64,000 nucleotides of DNA, taken from assembly GCA_003222245.1 (NCBI GenBank), contig QHVH01000008.1:186001-250000 (forward strand). The letters are read 5' to 3'. Source of the stretch: Blastocatellia bacterium AA13. GTDB lineage: Bacteria; Acidobacteriota; Blastocatellia; UBA7656. The notes under the pieces were generated by a model, which saw only the letters and a program-made list of their open reading frames with translations, was not told where the DNA came from and did not search any database. The first letter of the stretch is position 1, and every line of letters begins with the position of its first letter. The translations under genes and the position numbers were made by a program. Shown here one piece after another: positions 18,527 to 26,464 of this stretch.

Positions 18527-19468
18527 ATGATGTCAAATTCCATCTTCGCATATTCGGAGCGGATCAAGTCCGCATTAGCTTCGCTGCGGCCGATTGTGGC
18601 TTTGGAATCGACCGTAATCTCACACGGCTTGCCCTATCCGGACAATTTGCAAACCGCGCTCGACTGCGAGCGAACAATCATTGCGGAAGGAGCCGAGCCC
18701 GCCACCGTGGGAATTGTCTCAGGAGTTCCGACGATCGGGCTTACCGCGGACGAGTTGAAGGCCTTTGCTGAAAACTCCGACGGAATAATCGAGAAAGTCA
18801 GTCTCGGAAATATGGCGGCGGTGGTCTCGAAGCGCGGATGCGGGGCCTCCACTGTAGCTGCGACGATTCGAATAGCATCGCTTGGCGGCATTCCTTATGA
18901 CTCGACTCCGCGGCCGCTTGTGTTCGCAACAGGAGGAATTGGAGGAGTACATCGCGGCGACTCACTCGATATTTCGGCCGATCTGCACGCCTTGGCAAGC
19001 ACACAAATTATATGCGTATGCGCGGGAGCAAAAGCAATACTCGATCTTCCCAAAACTCGCGAATACCTCGAGACTTTGGGCGTCCCCGTTATCGGATTTC
19101 AAACAGAAGAATTTCCTTCATTCTATTGTCGAAGGAGCGGTCTGAAGGTTGATGCATCCGTTGAAACAGCCGATGAAGCCGCGGAACTGTCGTTGGCTCA
19201 TTGGCGCCTCGGTTCACCGACGGCGGTTCTGATTTGCGTTCCGATTCCCGCGGAATATGAGATCCCCGCGCCTGAATTGAATGCCCTGATCGAAGACGTG
19301 CAGGAGCACGCAATCGAGTCCGGAGTGCAGGGACGTGAGATTACTCCATTCCTGCTTTCCAGGATCGCCGCTCTTACCAAAGGGCGCGCGGTTGCGGCTA
19401 ACAAAAAGCTGCTTATTAGCAATGCACGTATTGCGGCTCAAATCGCGGTGAGTCTCAAATCGCGGTGA
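18527..19468 (+). CDS. psuG: Pseudouridine-5'-phosphate glycosidase
   Basis: The sequence LALESTVISHGLPYPDNL, followed by VPTIGLTADEL and GCGASTVAATI, is typical of PsuG, which splits pseudouridine 5'-phosphate to uracil and ribose 5-phosphate with a metal ion. The length (313) matches the family. No psuK kinase is adjacent, so the kinase step must lie elsewhere. The start is one of two adjacent ATGs at 18527/18530. The last codons run through a 17-base tandem repeat, so the C-terminal tail is set by that duplication. Confidence 0.93.
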   Translation: MMSNSIFAYSERIKSALASLRPIVALESTVISHGLPYPDNLQTALDCERTIIAEGAEPATVGIVSGVPTIGLTADELKAFAENSDGIIEKVSLGNMAAVVSKRGCGASTVAATIRIASLGGIPYDSTPRPLVFATGGIGGVHRGDSLDISADLHALASTQIICVCAGAKAILDLPKTREYLETLGVPVIGFQTEEFPSFYCRRSGLKVDASVETADEAAELSLAHWRLGSPTAVLICVPIPAEYEIPAPELNALIEDVQEHAIESGVQGREITPFLLSRIAALTKGRAVAANKKLLISNARIAAQIAVSLKSR

Positions 19469-19470
19469 GT
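19437..19470. repeat. 17-base tandem duplication across the psuG stop codon
   Basis: The unit CTCAAATCGCGGTGAGT occurs twice in a row, and the next bases (CTCAA) repeat its start. The second copy brings in the current stop codon in another phase. With only one copy the frame would continue for about eight more residues to a TGA near 19499. Confidence 0.8.
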
Positions 19471-19619
19471 CTCAATTCCAGCTTTGGTACTGAATGATGA
19501 CCCTGACCTGTGTATCCGACGTTCAGCCCCGAAATTCTTTTAATCCGCGAGGCCTCCGGTGTGACCGACCGGCGCATGCCGTTGTATTTGAGCACCGCTT
19601 CACAGCATCTCTCGAGTTT

Positions 19620-20384
19620 TCATAATTCGCTCAACTCGGCGAGCGCGTCGTGGTCCAATATAGTGATCGACTTATTTTGAATGTCGATCAGTCCGGCAGA
19701 TTTCAATTCATTGAGGACGGCATTCACGGTTTCGCGATACATTCCAATCTGTTCGGCTATTTCGGCCTGTGTTGTTCCTTCGATTTTTTTGTGACTATTG
19801 GCAAGGCGCAACAGGATGTCTGCTACCGCCGAGTCGGCTAGCTGACACTGCGTCTGAAAATATTCTCGCTCGGAGAGCACCAGTCTGGGACCAATCAACT
19901 CGAGGACCTTTATGGGTTCGACGGCGATCCATTCCTTCACCGCGTCGGTGTCCATAGTCGTGATGATGCTTCCGGCGGCGCCGGCCACAGGCTCGGTGAC
20001 AAGCATCGTTTGGCCGAGTAAGGGCATTTCTCCGAAAACACCGCCCGGCACTATTTGCTTGATGACATATTTATATTGCGAGTGCCGGATTTGAACCCAA
20101 CCGCTCTTGACGATGCAAAGCAGATTTTTACAGGGTATGAGCTGGCCCGGAACAAACGAGAGGGTCGACGCAGCTTCAAGACTTGCCCGTGAACTGTCGA
20201 TATTAAAGTATCCGACCTTGGACGCCAGGATCTTCACCGAGCGGGCCCTCATGCGGGAAGTGAGCCTGTGCCTTCTCTGGAGATTCGCTAGTTTGGAAGA
20301 ACGTTCCGACATGGGCTTCCGGCGTACAGCCGCATTCTCTGCTTCGCGAGTCTCACGCTGCGCGGACCAGTCTTGCGGAAGCAA
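19620..20384 (-). CDS. Crp/Fnr-family transcription regulator
   Basis: A cyclic-nucleotide-binding-like jelly roll (about 50-170, with PGGVFGEMPLLGQTM) is followed by a Crp-type winged helix. The recognition region reads TTQAEIAEQIGMYRETVNAVLNELKSAGLI, the classic HTH_Crp pattern. There is no N-terminal cysteine set of the Fnr kind, so an iron-sulfur sensor is unlikely. The effector is unknown, and the match to cAMP-binding residues is weak. The start is uncertain: ATG at 20384, or a later Met at 20312 (MSERSSKL). It lies convergent to psuG and about 700 bases from the FMN reductase gene. Confidence 0.88.
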   Translation of the reverse strand: MLPQDWSAQRETREAENAAVRRKPMSERSSKLANLQRRHRLTSRMRARSVKILASKVGYFNIDSSRASLEAASTLSFVPGQLIPCKNLLCIVKSGWVQIRHSQYKYVIKQIVPGGVFGEMPLLGQTMLVTEPVAGAAGSIITTMDTDAVKEWIAVEPIKVLELIGPRLVLSEREYFQTQCQLADSAVADILLRLANSHKKIEGTTQAEIAEQIGMYRETVNAVLNELKSAGLIDIQNKSITILDHDALAELSEL

Positions 20385-21098
20385 GGATCAAGCGGCATCG
20401 TCGCGCGCTCGTTCGAGTTGCTTCTTCGAGCCCCGTGCGCTCAACACACGCCGCTTGCCCGATGGGTGAAGGCCGCGACTCGAATGAGATTGCCAACTCC
20501 CTGGCCCGCTCGATGGTGCAAGGGTGCTTATTTGCCTACAAATGTATCGGTCTCATCAGCGCGGCGACTGCAACCCCTGGAATTGCATTGTTCCCCTGCA
20601 ATCTCGCGCGAATTGGACCGCAAAACTACCGATTCGCGGGATATTTCTCTCCCCGAGCTATCGTTAAAAGTCTGAGAGAGGAGCGGCCGCTTGGTGATGC
20701 TAAGGCTAATCGCGAATGACTTAATGCTGCTGCTTCAAGAGGCGGTCGGCAACGGCAGGAAAAACCATGCCCCACCGACAGTCAGCTTGTTACTTAGGGC
20801 CGGGCGGCATTGTACCAAATAGGCTCTGCAATAGTAACAACTTTTTTTAATATCTAGATTCATTTTTTCAAGGGCATCGTTTTAAGACGTGATCAGACCG
20901 GAAGATGACGTTTCCTGATGATTGTCGTAACCGATGCGGCTTGCGTAGATTAAATTACATTGTTGGGGAATAACGCCCCCTTCCGAAGCTCAAATGGTTG
21001 GATTATACTCGCGTTCAGACCCGGTTTGACCTCCATAGTCTTAAGAAATCCGCCGGGAGTAGTGCGGCCATCAAACTCGTCATAGGAGGTTGTGCTTG
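20385..21098. other. Gene-poor 714-base region upstream of FMN reductase
   Basis: No protein here is recognisable; the short frames present have no family features and weak starts. The region turns AT-rich near 20815-20880 (runs of T and A). The only clear signal is AGGAGG at 21084-21089, nine bases before the FMN reductase ATG. It should hold the promoters of the regulator (leftward) and the reductase (rightward). Confidence 0.5.
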
Positions 21099-21671
21099 AT
21101 GTTATATATACCAGTAATATTGGGAAGCGTGCGACGGGGCAGGCTAAGCGCTCGGGCGGCGTATTTCATTATTGAGCGAATGCGACAAACCCGTCGAATT
21201 CAACCTGAACTGCTCGATCTCTTGGAATATGAATTTCCTATGCTCGAGGAGCGCCTGAGATTCCGCGATGATCCCCCTCCGCTGGTCGGTGAGTTCAGCG
21301 AGAAACTCTCTCGCGCGGATTCTCTGGTGATAGTAACGCCTGAGTACAACAACAGCTTTCCGGGAGTGCTAAAGAATTGCCTCGACTATTTCAAGCCTGA
21401 GTATCGCCGCAAGCCAATAGGCATCGTCACGGTTTCGTCGGCCGATTTCGGAGGAGTAAATTGCCTCGCGCAATTGAGGCTTGTTACGCTTGCTATGGGC
21501 GCTTTTCCGATCCCGGCAAGCCTGCCGATTCCAAAAGCCGCTGAACGTTTGCGCGAGGACGGCGCTCCCCTCGACCCCTTGCTGGAACAACGAGCGCAGA
21601 GCTTCTTGGATGAGCTGATCTGGTTCACCGAGGCAATTGTCGCGAAGAAGGCGCTCGATCTGTCCCGCTAG
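21099..21671 (+). CDS. NADPH-dependent FMN reductase
   Basis: This flavodoxin-fold protein opens with YIPVILGSVRRGRLSARAA, a GSxRxxR phosphate-binding loop for FMN. It carries VTPEYNNSFPGVLKNCLDYF, the signature (PEYNxSxPGxLKNxxD) of the FMN reductase/azoreductase family. The length is 190 residues. It reduces free FMN with NAD(P)H and may supply reduced flavin to two-component monooxygenases; LLM-type enzymes that may need reduced flavin lie 10 kb downstream. The ATG at 21099 has AGGAGG nine bases before it. Confidence 0.9.
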   Translation: MLYIPVILGSVRRGRLSARAAYFIIERMRQTRRIQPELLDLLEYEFPMLEERLRFRDDPPPLVGEFSEKLSRADSLVIVTPEYNNSFPGVLKNCLDYFKPEYRRKPIGIVTVSSADFGGVNCLAQLRLVTLAMGAFPIPASLPIPKAAERLREDGAPLDPLLEQRAQSFLDELIWFTEAIVAKKALDLSR

Positions 21672-22527
21672 ATTTTCTTACCATCACCAGGCTATCGACC
21701 GATCTGATTTCGTCTGACCTGGAATCGCATGTATTCTGATTCATTTTGCTGAGGCTGTTTTCTAAGAAGCGAGTTCAAGTGCAGCGAAACGCCCCAGTTC
21801 GAATTCTTGCGATCCATCAAGAGATCGTAGGAATAGTGAACTTCTAACTCGTCATTGTTAAATGATGAAAATTTATTAATTATCTAAAATCAGGAAACTG
21901 TATTTGAAATTGCATTTGAATTGAGAGGAGTGTGGCGGACTGGATCATCCATCAAAGTAAATATTGCTACACGAAATGTAATAATTTCCGCAACAGCTAA
22001 CCGAGTGGGATATTAGAGACGCTTAATCTATGCTTCGGAAATTTTCAATTTAGGTGTGATAAGTTATTGACATCGATTCGAGGCCTGTGGTATACAAGGG
22101 GCCCTGCTAGTAAGTCGAACCACAAGCAAGATCATCGATGAGCTGGCACCCAGGGTTCAACAGGGGATTTAACATCAAGTTTTTCTTTTAGGGCTCAAAC
22201 AAGCTAGGGAATAAGTACGTTTTATGAAGCGGGTTTGAATCGTCCTTGCATGAGGCAAGTCGTTCCTGGTGGGGAGTGAGCGATCTGTCTACCTCGCATG
22301 CACATAGGTTGTATTACCGTAATATCTCGGCCCCGGTCCTTTGTCAGAGCACGCTATAGCTCGTGTGAAGCCATAGTGTTTTAACGACAGCGGATTTTTC
22401 TCACCTTAGTTGTCTGGGTGAAATGATCCGGTGTCGAGATTTTCTTTCGCCCGATTAGAAATTCACCAGTGGAGACTTTCTTTATAAGACTTCCATCGCT
22501 CGATGGTTGGGAGTCACAGGAGGTTCT
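21672..22527. other. 856-base AT-rich leader region before the multicopper oxidase
   Basis: This is the longest gene-free stretch in the window, with lower GC than its surroundings. It holds a good sigma-70-like promoter at 22067-22096, which would give the oxidase operon a 5' leader of over 400 bases. No known riboswitch was recognised, and no credible frame was found. AGGAGG at 22518-22523 is the ribosome binding site of the oxidase. Confidence 0.5.
22067..22096 (+). promoter_or_regulatory. Sigma-70-like promoter upstream of copper oxidase operon
   Basis: A perfect TTGACA at 22067-22072 is followed after 18 bases by TATACA at 22091-22096. It points toward the multicopper oxidase gene, 430 bases away. 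Confidence 0.5.
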
Positions 22528-24360
22528 ATGCCCAAAAAAGGAAAGAAAGATCAGGAGGGTAGTACCGATACTCCGAAAACGACTAGAAGAGACGTCTTGA
22601 AAATGGGAGTGGTGGCCGGCGGCGTCACCCTCCTCACGGCCAAGAAATCTTTTCGCACTCATGATGTATATGCGCAGACTGCTTCAGGCGGAACCTTTGT
22701 GCCGCCCGAGCCTGTTCCATGTAGTATTGACGATTTCGTGAGCAGCCCGCCTACGCGGCCATTCCGGCAGCAGCTTCCAATTCCGTCGCTGCTACAGCCG
22801 ACTACTTTGAATCCGGCCCCACAGAGAACCGCGAATACCAACGCCGGAGAAGCTCCTCGCGCGGCTCATCAGCGGTGGAATGAATTCCTTCCCGTGAAGC
22901 AATACGCTCTTCATGCCCGGCCGGCGCTGTGGCGATTTCATCCCGATCTGCCCAAGAGCTACGTATGGGCTTTCAATGGTGAAATCCAGGCTCCTACTCT
23001 CATCAATAACTATGGCAATCCTGTTGTCGTACGTTTCTTTAACGATCTTCCGACGAACCACAGTCTCGGCTTCGGGATTCCAGAGATGACCATCCATTTG
23101 CACAACGGACATACGGCTTCTGAAAGCGATGGATTTGCCGGCGACTTTTATGGACCCGGTCTCTGGAAAGACAATCACTATCCCAACATTTATGCCGGGT
23201 TTGACACCTTCACCAGCACGAAGGGCGATCCGCGCGAAGCGCAATACAGTTACTGGTATCACGACCACCGGGCGATGTTCACCGCGGCCAATACGTATCT
23301 GGGACTCGCCGGCATGTATCTCCTGTTCGATAAGAAGGACAGCGGGAATGAAAACGACACGACGCCGGGCGCGCTTCGGCTCCCGAGCGGTTATGGCGTA
23401 TTCGACGTTCCTTTGGAATTCTCCGATAAGCTCATTTGTCCGGACGGCACGTTGCTGGCGGATCCGAGCGGCTTCGTGTTCCAAGGTGATAAGTGGTGCG
23501 TCAACGGAGCGATTCAACCTTTCATGCCGGTGAAGAGGCGCAAGTACCGCTTCCGCCTCCTGAATACCGGTCCGGAGCGGACGAGAGTCCACCAGCTCAC
23601 AAACGGATATAATTTCAAGGTCATTGCTACCGACGGCAACCTACTTCAGAACCCGATCACGGTCAGCCAGATAACTCATAGCGTCGCCGAGCGCTACGAC
23701 GTAATTATCGACTTCTCCAGAGCCCGGATCGGCGACAAGGTTTATCTCCTGGATCTGAATCCCGATGATGACCCGCAGTTTGTCGGCTTCCCATCACCCA
23801 CTCCGCTGCCGCCGGGTGTCGCGATCGAACAGGTCAACATGCGATTCGACGTGGTCGGAGACGCCACGGACAACAGTCAGGTTCCAAACACGTTGACCCA
23901 ATATCCGAGCACGAACGAGCACATTGCCGCTGTTAAGACCTGGGAATTCACTCGGAACGACAATGCGCCGGCAGGATTGAATTTCCAGATCAACGGCCTT
24001 ACTTTCGACGCAAATAGGTCAGATCATCAGGTTTGTAGAGGGACTGCCGAGATTTGGAAGCTGCGAAATCTCGTTCCCGCCTCCGACTGGACGCATCCGG
24101 TTCATATACACTTCGAAGAGGCGCGAATTCTGGAGCGAAATGGCGCTCCGCCCCCGCCGCTTGAGACTGGCCGCAAGGATGTGTTCCGCCTGCCGCCCGG
24201 CAACGAGCTAGTCCTCTTCCTGCGGTTCAGAGAGTTCCTTGGCAGGTACCTCATCCACTGTCACAACATGAACCATGAAGACGCGTTCATGATGACGCGG
24301 TGGGACATCGTCGATAATGTCGCGAAGAAGGATCAGTTTAAGAAGGAGGTGGTAGGCTAA
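22528..24360 (+). CDS. Tat-exported multicopper oxidase
   Basis: The N-terminus has a twin-arginine signal (TTRRDVLKMGVVAGGVTLL), so the folded, copper-loaded enzyme is exported. All copper motifs are present: HLHNG near residue 190, YWYHDH near 245, HPVHIHF near 525, and the type 1 segment HCHNMNHEDAFMM near 580, where a Met is the likely axial ligand. Together these make the T1 site and the trinuclear cluster that oxidises substrate and reduces O2 to water. The fold resembles CotA/bilirubin-oxidase-like laccases. The ATG at 22528 has AGGAGG before it. It overlaps the SCO gene by one base (TAATG), so the two are coupled. Confidence 0.94.
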   Translation: MPKKGKKDQEGSTDTPKTTRRDVLKMGVVAGGVTLLTAKKSFRTHDVYAQTASGGTFVPPEPVPCSIDDFVSSPPTRPFRQQLPIPSLLQPTTLNPAPQRTANTNAGEAPRAAHQRWNEFLPVKQYALHARPALWRFHPDLPKSYVWAFNGEIQAPTLINNYGNPVVVRFFNDLPTNHSLGFGIPEMTIHLHNGHTASESDGFAGDFYGPGLWKDNHYPNIYAGFDTFTSTKGDPREAQYSYWYHDHRAMFTAANTYLGLAGMYLLFDKKDSGNENDTTPGALRLPSGYGVFDVPLEFSDKLICPDGTLLADPSGFVFQGDKWCVNGAIQPFMPVKRRKYRFRLLNTGPERTRVHQLTNGYNFKVIATDGNLLQNPITVSQITHSVAERYDVIIDFSRARIGDKVYLLDLNPDDDPQFVGFPSPTPLPPGVAIEQVNMRFDVVGDATDNSQVPNTLTQYPSTNEHIAAVKTWEFTRNDNAPAGLNFQINGLTFDANRSDHQVCRGTAEIWKLRNLVPASDWTHPVHIHFEEARILERNGAPPPPLETGRKDVFRLPPGNELVLFLRFREFLGRYLIHCHNMNHEDAFMMTRWDIVDNVAKKDQFKKEVVG

Positions 24361-25016
24361 TGAAAAGAAGAAACCTTTTTACCGACTTCGCCAGCAGTGC
24401 GTCCAGGCCGGTTGTTTCACAAGGCCCGGCGTATTACACAAACGCGGTCCTTCGCACGCAGGACAACAAGGAAGTTCGATTCTACGACGACCTGATAAAA
24501 GGCAAGCACGTGGTGATCAACTTCATGTATGCGAATTGCGAGGGCTCTTGTCCGGCTATTACCTCCAACCTCCTCAAGGTCCAGAAGGCGCTGAACGGAC
24601 GCGTCGGCAAGGACATCTTCTTCTATTCCCTTACGCTAAAACCGGAAGAGGATACTCCGCAGGCCCTGAAAGAATACGCGGAGATGCACGGAGTAAAATC
24701 GGGTTGGACATTTCTAACCGGCGATCCCCACGATCTGACTACGATTCGTTTCCGGATCGGCCGCTGGAACCACCCGGGATTTGACCTGAACGCAACTCAG
24801 CACACCACCATGATTCGAGTTATCAACGACTCGATCAATCGGTGGACGGGCTGCTCCGCGCTTACGAGTGTGGAGACGATGAAGCAGGTCATAACCTGGG
24901 CGGATCCGATCAAGCCGCTTGAAGAGCGAATGCGCCAGAATGCGAGAGCTCAGGCCCAGATCGACAAGATGGATGTCTTGCCGACCTGGCTTGGTTCTCT
25001 TGGCGCTGAGGACTAA
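24360..25016 (+). CDS. SCO1/SenC-like copper chaperone domain protein
   Basis: This thioredoxin-fold protein has the SCO copper site: CEGSC (CxxxC) in FMYANCEGSCPAITSNL and the distant His in NATQHTTMIRV. SCO proteins hand copper to oxidases or act as thiol reductants. It is translated from the ATG that overlaps the oxidase stop, so a role in loading that oxidase is likely. There is no hydrophobic signal or anchor at the N-terminus (it begins KRRNLFTDFASSASRP), which is unusual since SCO proteins act outside the cytoplasm. It may ride out with the Tat partner, or load copper in the cytoplasm. Confidence 0.88.
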   Translation: MKRRNLFTDFASSASRPVVSQGPAYYTNAVLRTQDNKEVRFYDDLIKGKHVVINFMYANCEGSCPAITSNLLKVQKALNGRVGKDIFFYSLTLKPEEDTPQALKEYAEMHGVKSGWTFLTGDPHDLTTIRFRIGRWNHPGFDLNATQHTTMIRVINDSINRWTGCSALTSVETMKQVITWADPIKPLEERMRQNARAQAQIDKMDVLPTWLGSLGAED

Positions 25017-25025
25017 TCGCCATTT

Positions 25026-25064
25026 CGCGCGTAAGGGCTCGCCCTTATAAGAGCCCTATGCGCG
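25026..25064 (+). terminator. Hairpin after the copper oxidase operon
   Basis: AGGGCTC (25034-25040) pairs with GAGCCCT (25051-25057), and CGCGC (25026-25030) pairs with GCGCG (25060-25064) outside. It begins ten bases after the SCO stop. No T-run follows. Confidence 0.45.
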
Positions 25065-25172
25065 GGAAGCGCGTCCTGTAGGTTAACTGCCGAGGGATAG
25101 GGGCCGTCGTGCGCGACGGCGGCTCTTATCCCAAATTTCCTGTTCTCGCGCTCGGCCCGGGGAGTTGGCTTT

Positions 25173-26126
25173 ATGAAGCGATGTATTTTTTTGTCCTTAT
25201 CAATTCTCATTCTGACGGTGATTCCGTATCACGCTCTGGGCAGCGAGCCCTGTGAGTTCAACATAATCGGTACCTGGCGCGTAGTAGGCGATGACAACAA
25301 GGTTCCAACGTATGTGTCTTTTGCATCGGACGGCGCCGTGGCCGTTCGAGGCTCGGCCGGAGTGGAAAGACGGGTGATAGCCGAGGGCTCTTATAAACTT
25401 GACGCTCCAAAGTCGCCGAAGAAGATCGCGTTCGCAATCACGAAGACCGGAGCTTTTCTTAGAGCCACAGAGCAATCGATGACGATCAACGTCATCAACG
25501 ACGCCTCCTTCGAATCCGCCGGCATCGGCGCCGGAACGCTGCGCTGGACCAGAGTCGAACTCATACGCCATTTTCTTGTTTTTGCGGGCCGCGAGGGCAA
25601 TTCGCTGATCGGAGGTCCGGCGTTCGCAATGTTGATTAAGAAGGATGGAGGTCAGACTACGGTAGAAGCCGAAGGGCTTTATTTTGTGCAAGAGCATCGG
25701 CAGTTCGGAGCGATTCCAAAGCCTCTCTACGAAGAATTCATGAAAGAGCGAAACAGCAAGACGGATGTGATGCTTCGGATCGAGATTACGCAGAGCGAAT
25801 TCGATCGGAGCCTCGCGATCCTGCGTGATTGGCGCCGGCGCGCGGAGGAGCGAACTCTTCCGTATCCTCCGGCACAACCGCGCGGCTTGTATGTCGATAC
25901 AAGCGTATTGCTCAAGCAGATCGCCGAGAACTTGAATCAATGTGTCCAGCGAATCAAGCTCTACGATCTCAACTGGCGGAGTGATGACGAAGTCGCGGTC
26001 AATTACAACGCGCGTCAGGTTCCATTTCAGTATTTGAAAAGATTGCGCGAGTTGAACGAAGAGCGCCACGTACGCGACCAGGAATTCATGGCGCAAACGG
26101 TCAGCCTCGATCCTGCTGGTCGATGA
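25173..26126 (+). CDS. Secreted protein of unknown function
   Basis: This 317-residue protein has a clear signal peptide (IFLSLSILILTVIPYHALG, cut before SEPC). Residues 25-130 read like a small beta-sandwich of the lipocalin-like 'GTWRV...' type (FNIIGTWRVVGDDNKVPTYV). The second half, with LIGGPAFAMLIKKDGGQTTVE and VDTSVLLKQIAENLNQCVQ, is rich in charged helices. I know no family for it. It may be a free-standing envelope protein, and it has no visible tie to its neighbours. Confidence 0.65.
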   Translation: MKRCIFLSLSILILTVIPYHALGSEPCEFNIIGTWRVVGDDNKVPTYVSFASDGAVAVRGSAGVERRVIAEGSYKLDAPKSPKKIAFAITKTGAFLRATEQSMTINVINDASFESAGIGAGTLRWTRVELIRHFLVFAGREGNSLIGGPAFAMLIKKDGGQTTVEAEGLYFVQEHRQFGAIPKPLYEEFMKERNSKTDVMLRIEITQSEFDRSLAILRDWRRRAEERTLPYPPAQPRGLYVDTSVLLKQIAENLNQCVQRIKLYDLNWRSDDEVAVNYNARQVPFQYLKRLRELNEERHVRDQEFMAQTVSLDPAGR

Positions 26127-26464
26127 CCAGGGATCCTGCGTAATCGGGCGTACTTGGCGGCTGCCCAGTGATTTATTAGGGTAGTTTCCGTTCGACAGCT
26201 CTTAATCGTATTTGTATTAGCGTCCATTTTCGCCGAGTTTAAATTAAGCTACCTTGAGCCGCGGGTTTTGATCGGCGGTTTCGAAGATAGCCAATCAGCG
26301 TCGTGTGTGTTGCTGCCATCGTATTGCACGCTTGATTCAGGCGTGTAATCACGGGCTTTGTTCCACAATCTGTCGTTAAGGCCAATTCCGGAGGAATCCG
26401 GCGGGAGCGAGTTAGTCGTGTGACTCGGTCCAGAGCGCGGTCCTTCGTGCATTCAGGGATTTCT
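26127..26464. other. Region upstream of the large plus-strand cluster
   Basis: These 338 bases separate the secreted protein from the first gene of the cluster and should hold its main promoter. An AT-rich patch lies at about 26200-26255. No clear -35/-10 pair or palindromic operator was found by eye. Confidence 0.35.

Noticed and set aside
20373-20719. Two overlapping plus-strand frames of 94-100 codons upstream of the FMN reductase
   Set aside because: No family features, no ribosome binding site, and composition unlike the real genes.
22792-23592. A 266-residue minus-strand frame opposite the multicopper oxidase
   Set aside because: It lies wholly within a gene whose copper motifs are all in the plus frame.
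25200-26096. A 298-residue open frame on the minus strand opposite the secreted protein
   Set aside because: It is an antisense shadow. The plus-strand protein has a signal peptide and a sensible start, while this frame has no family features.
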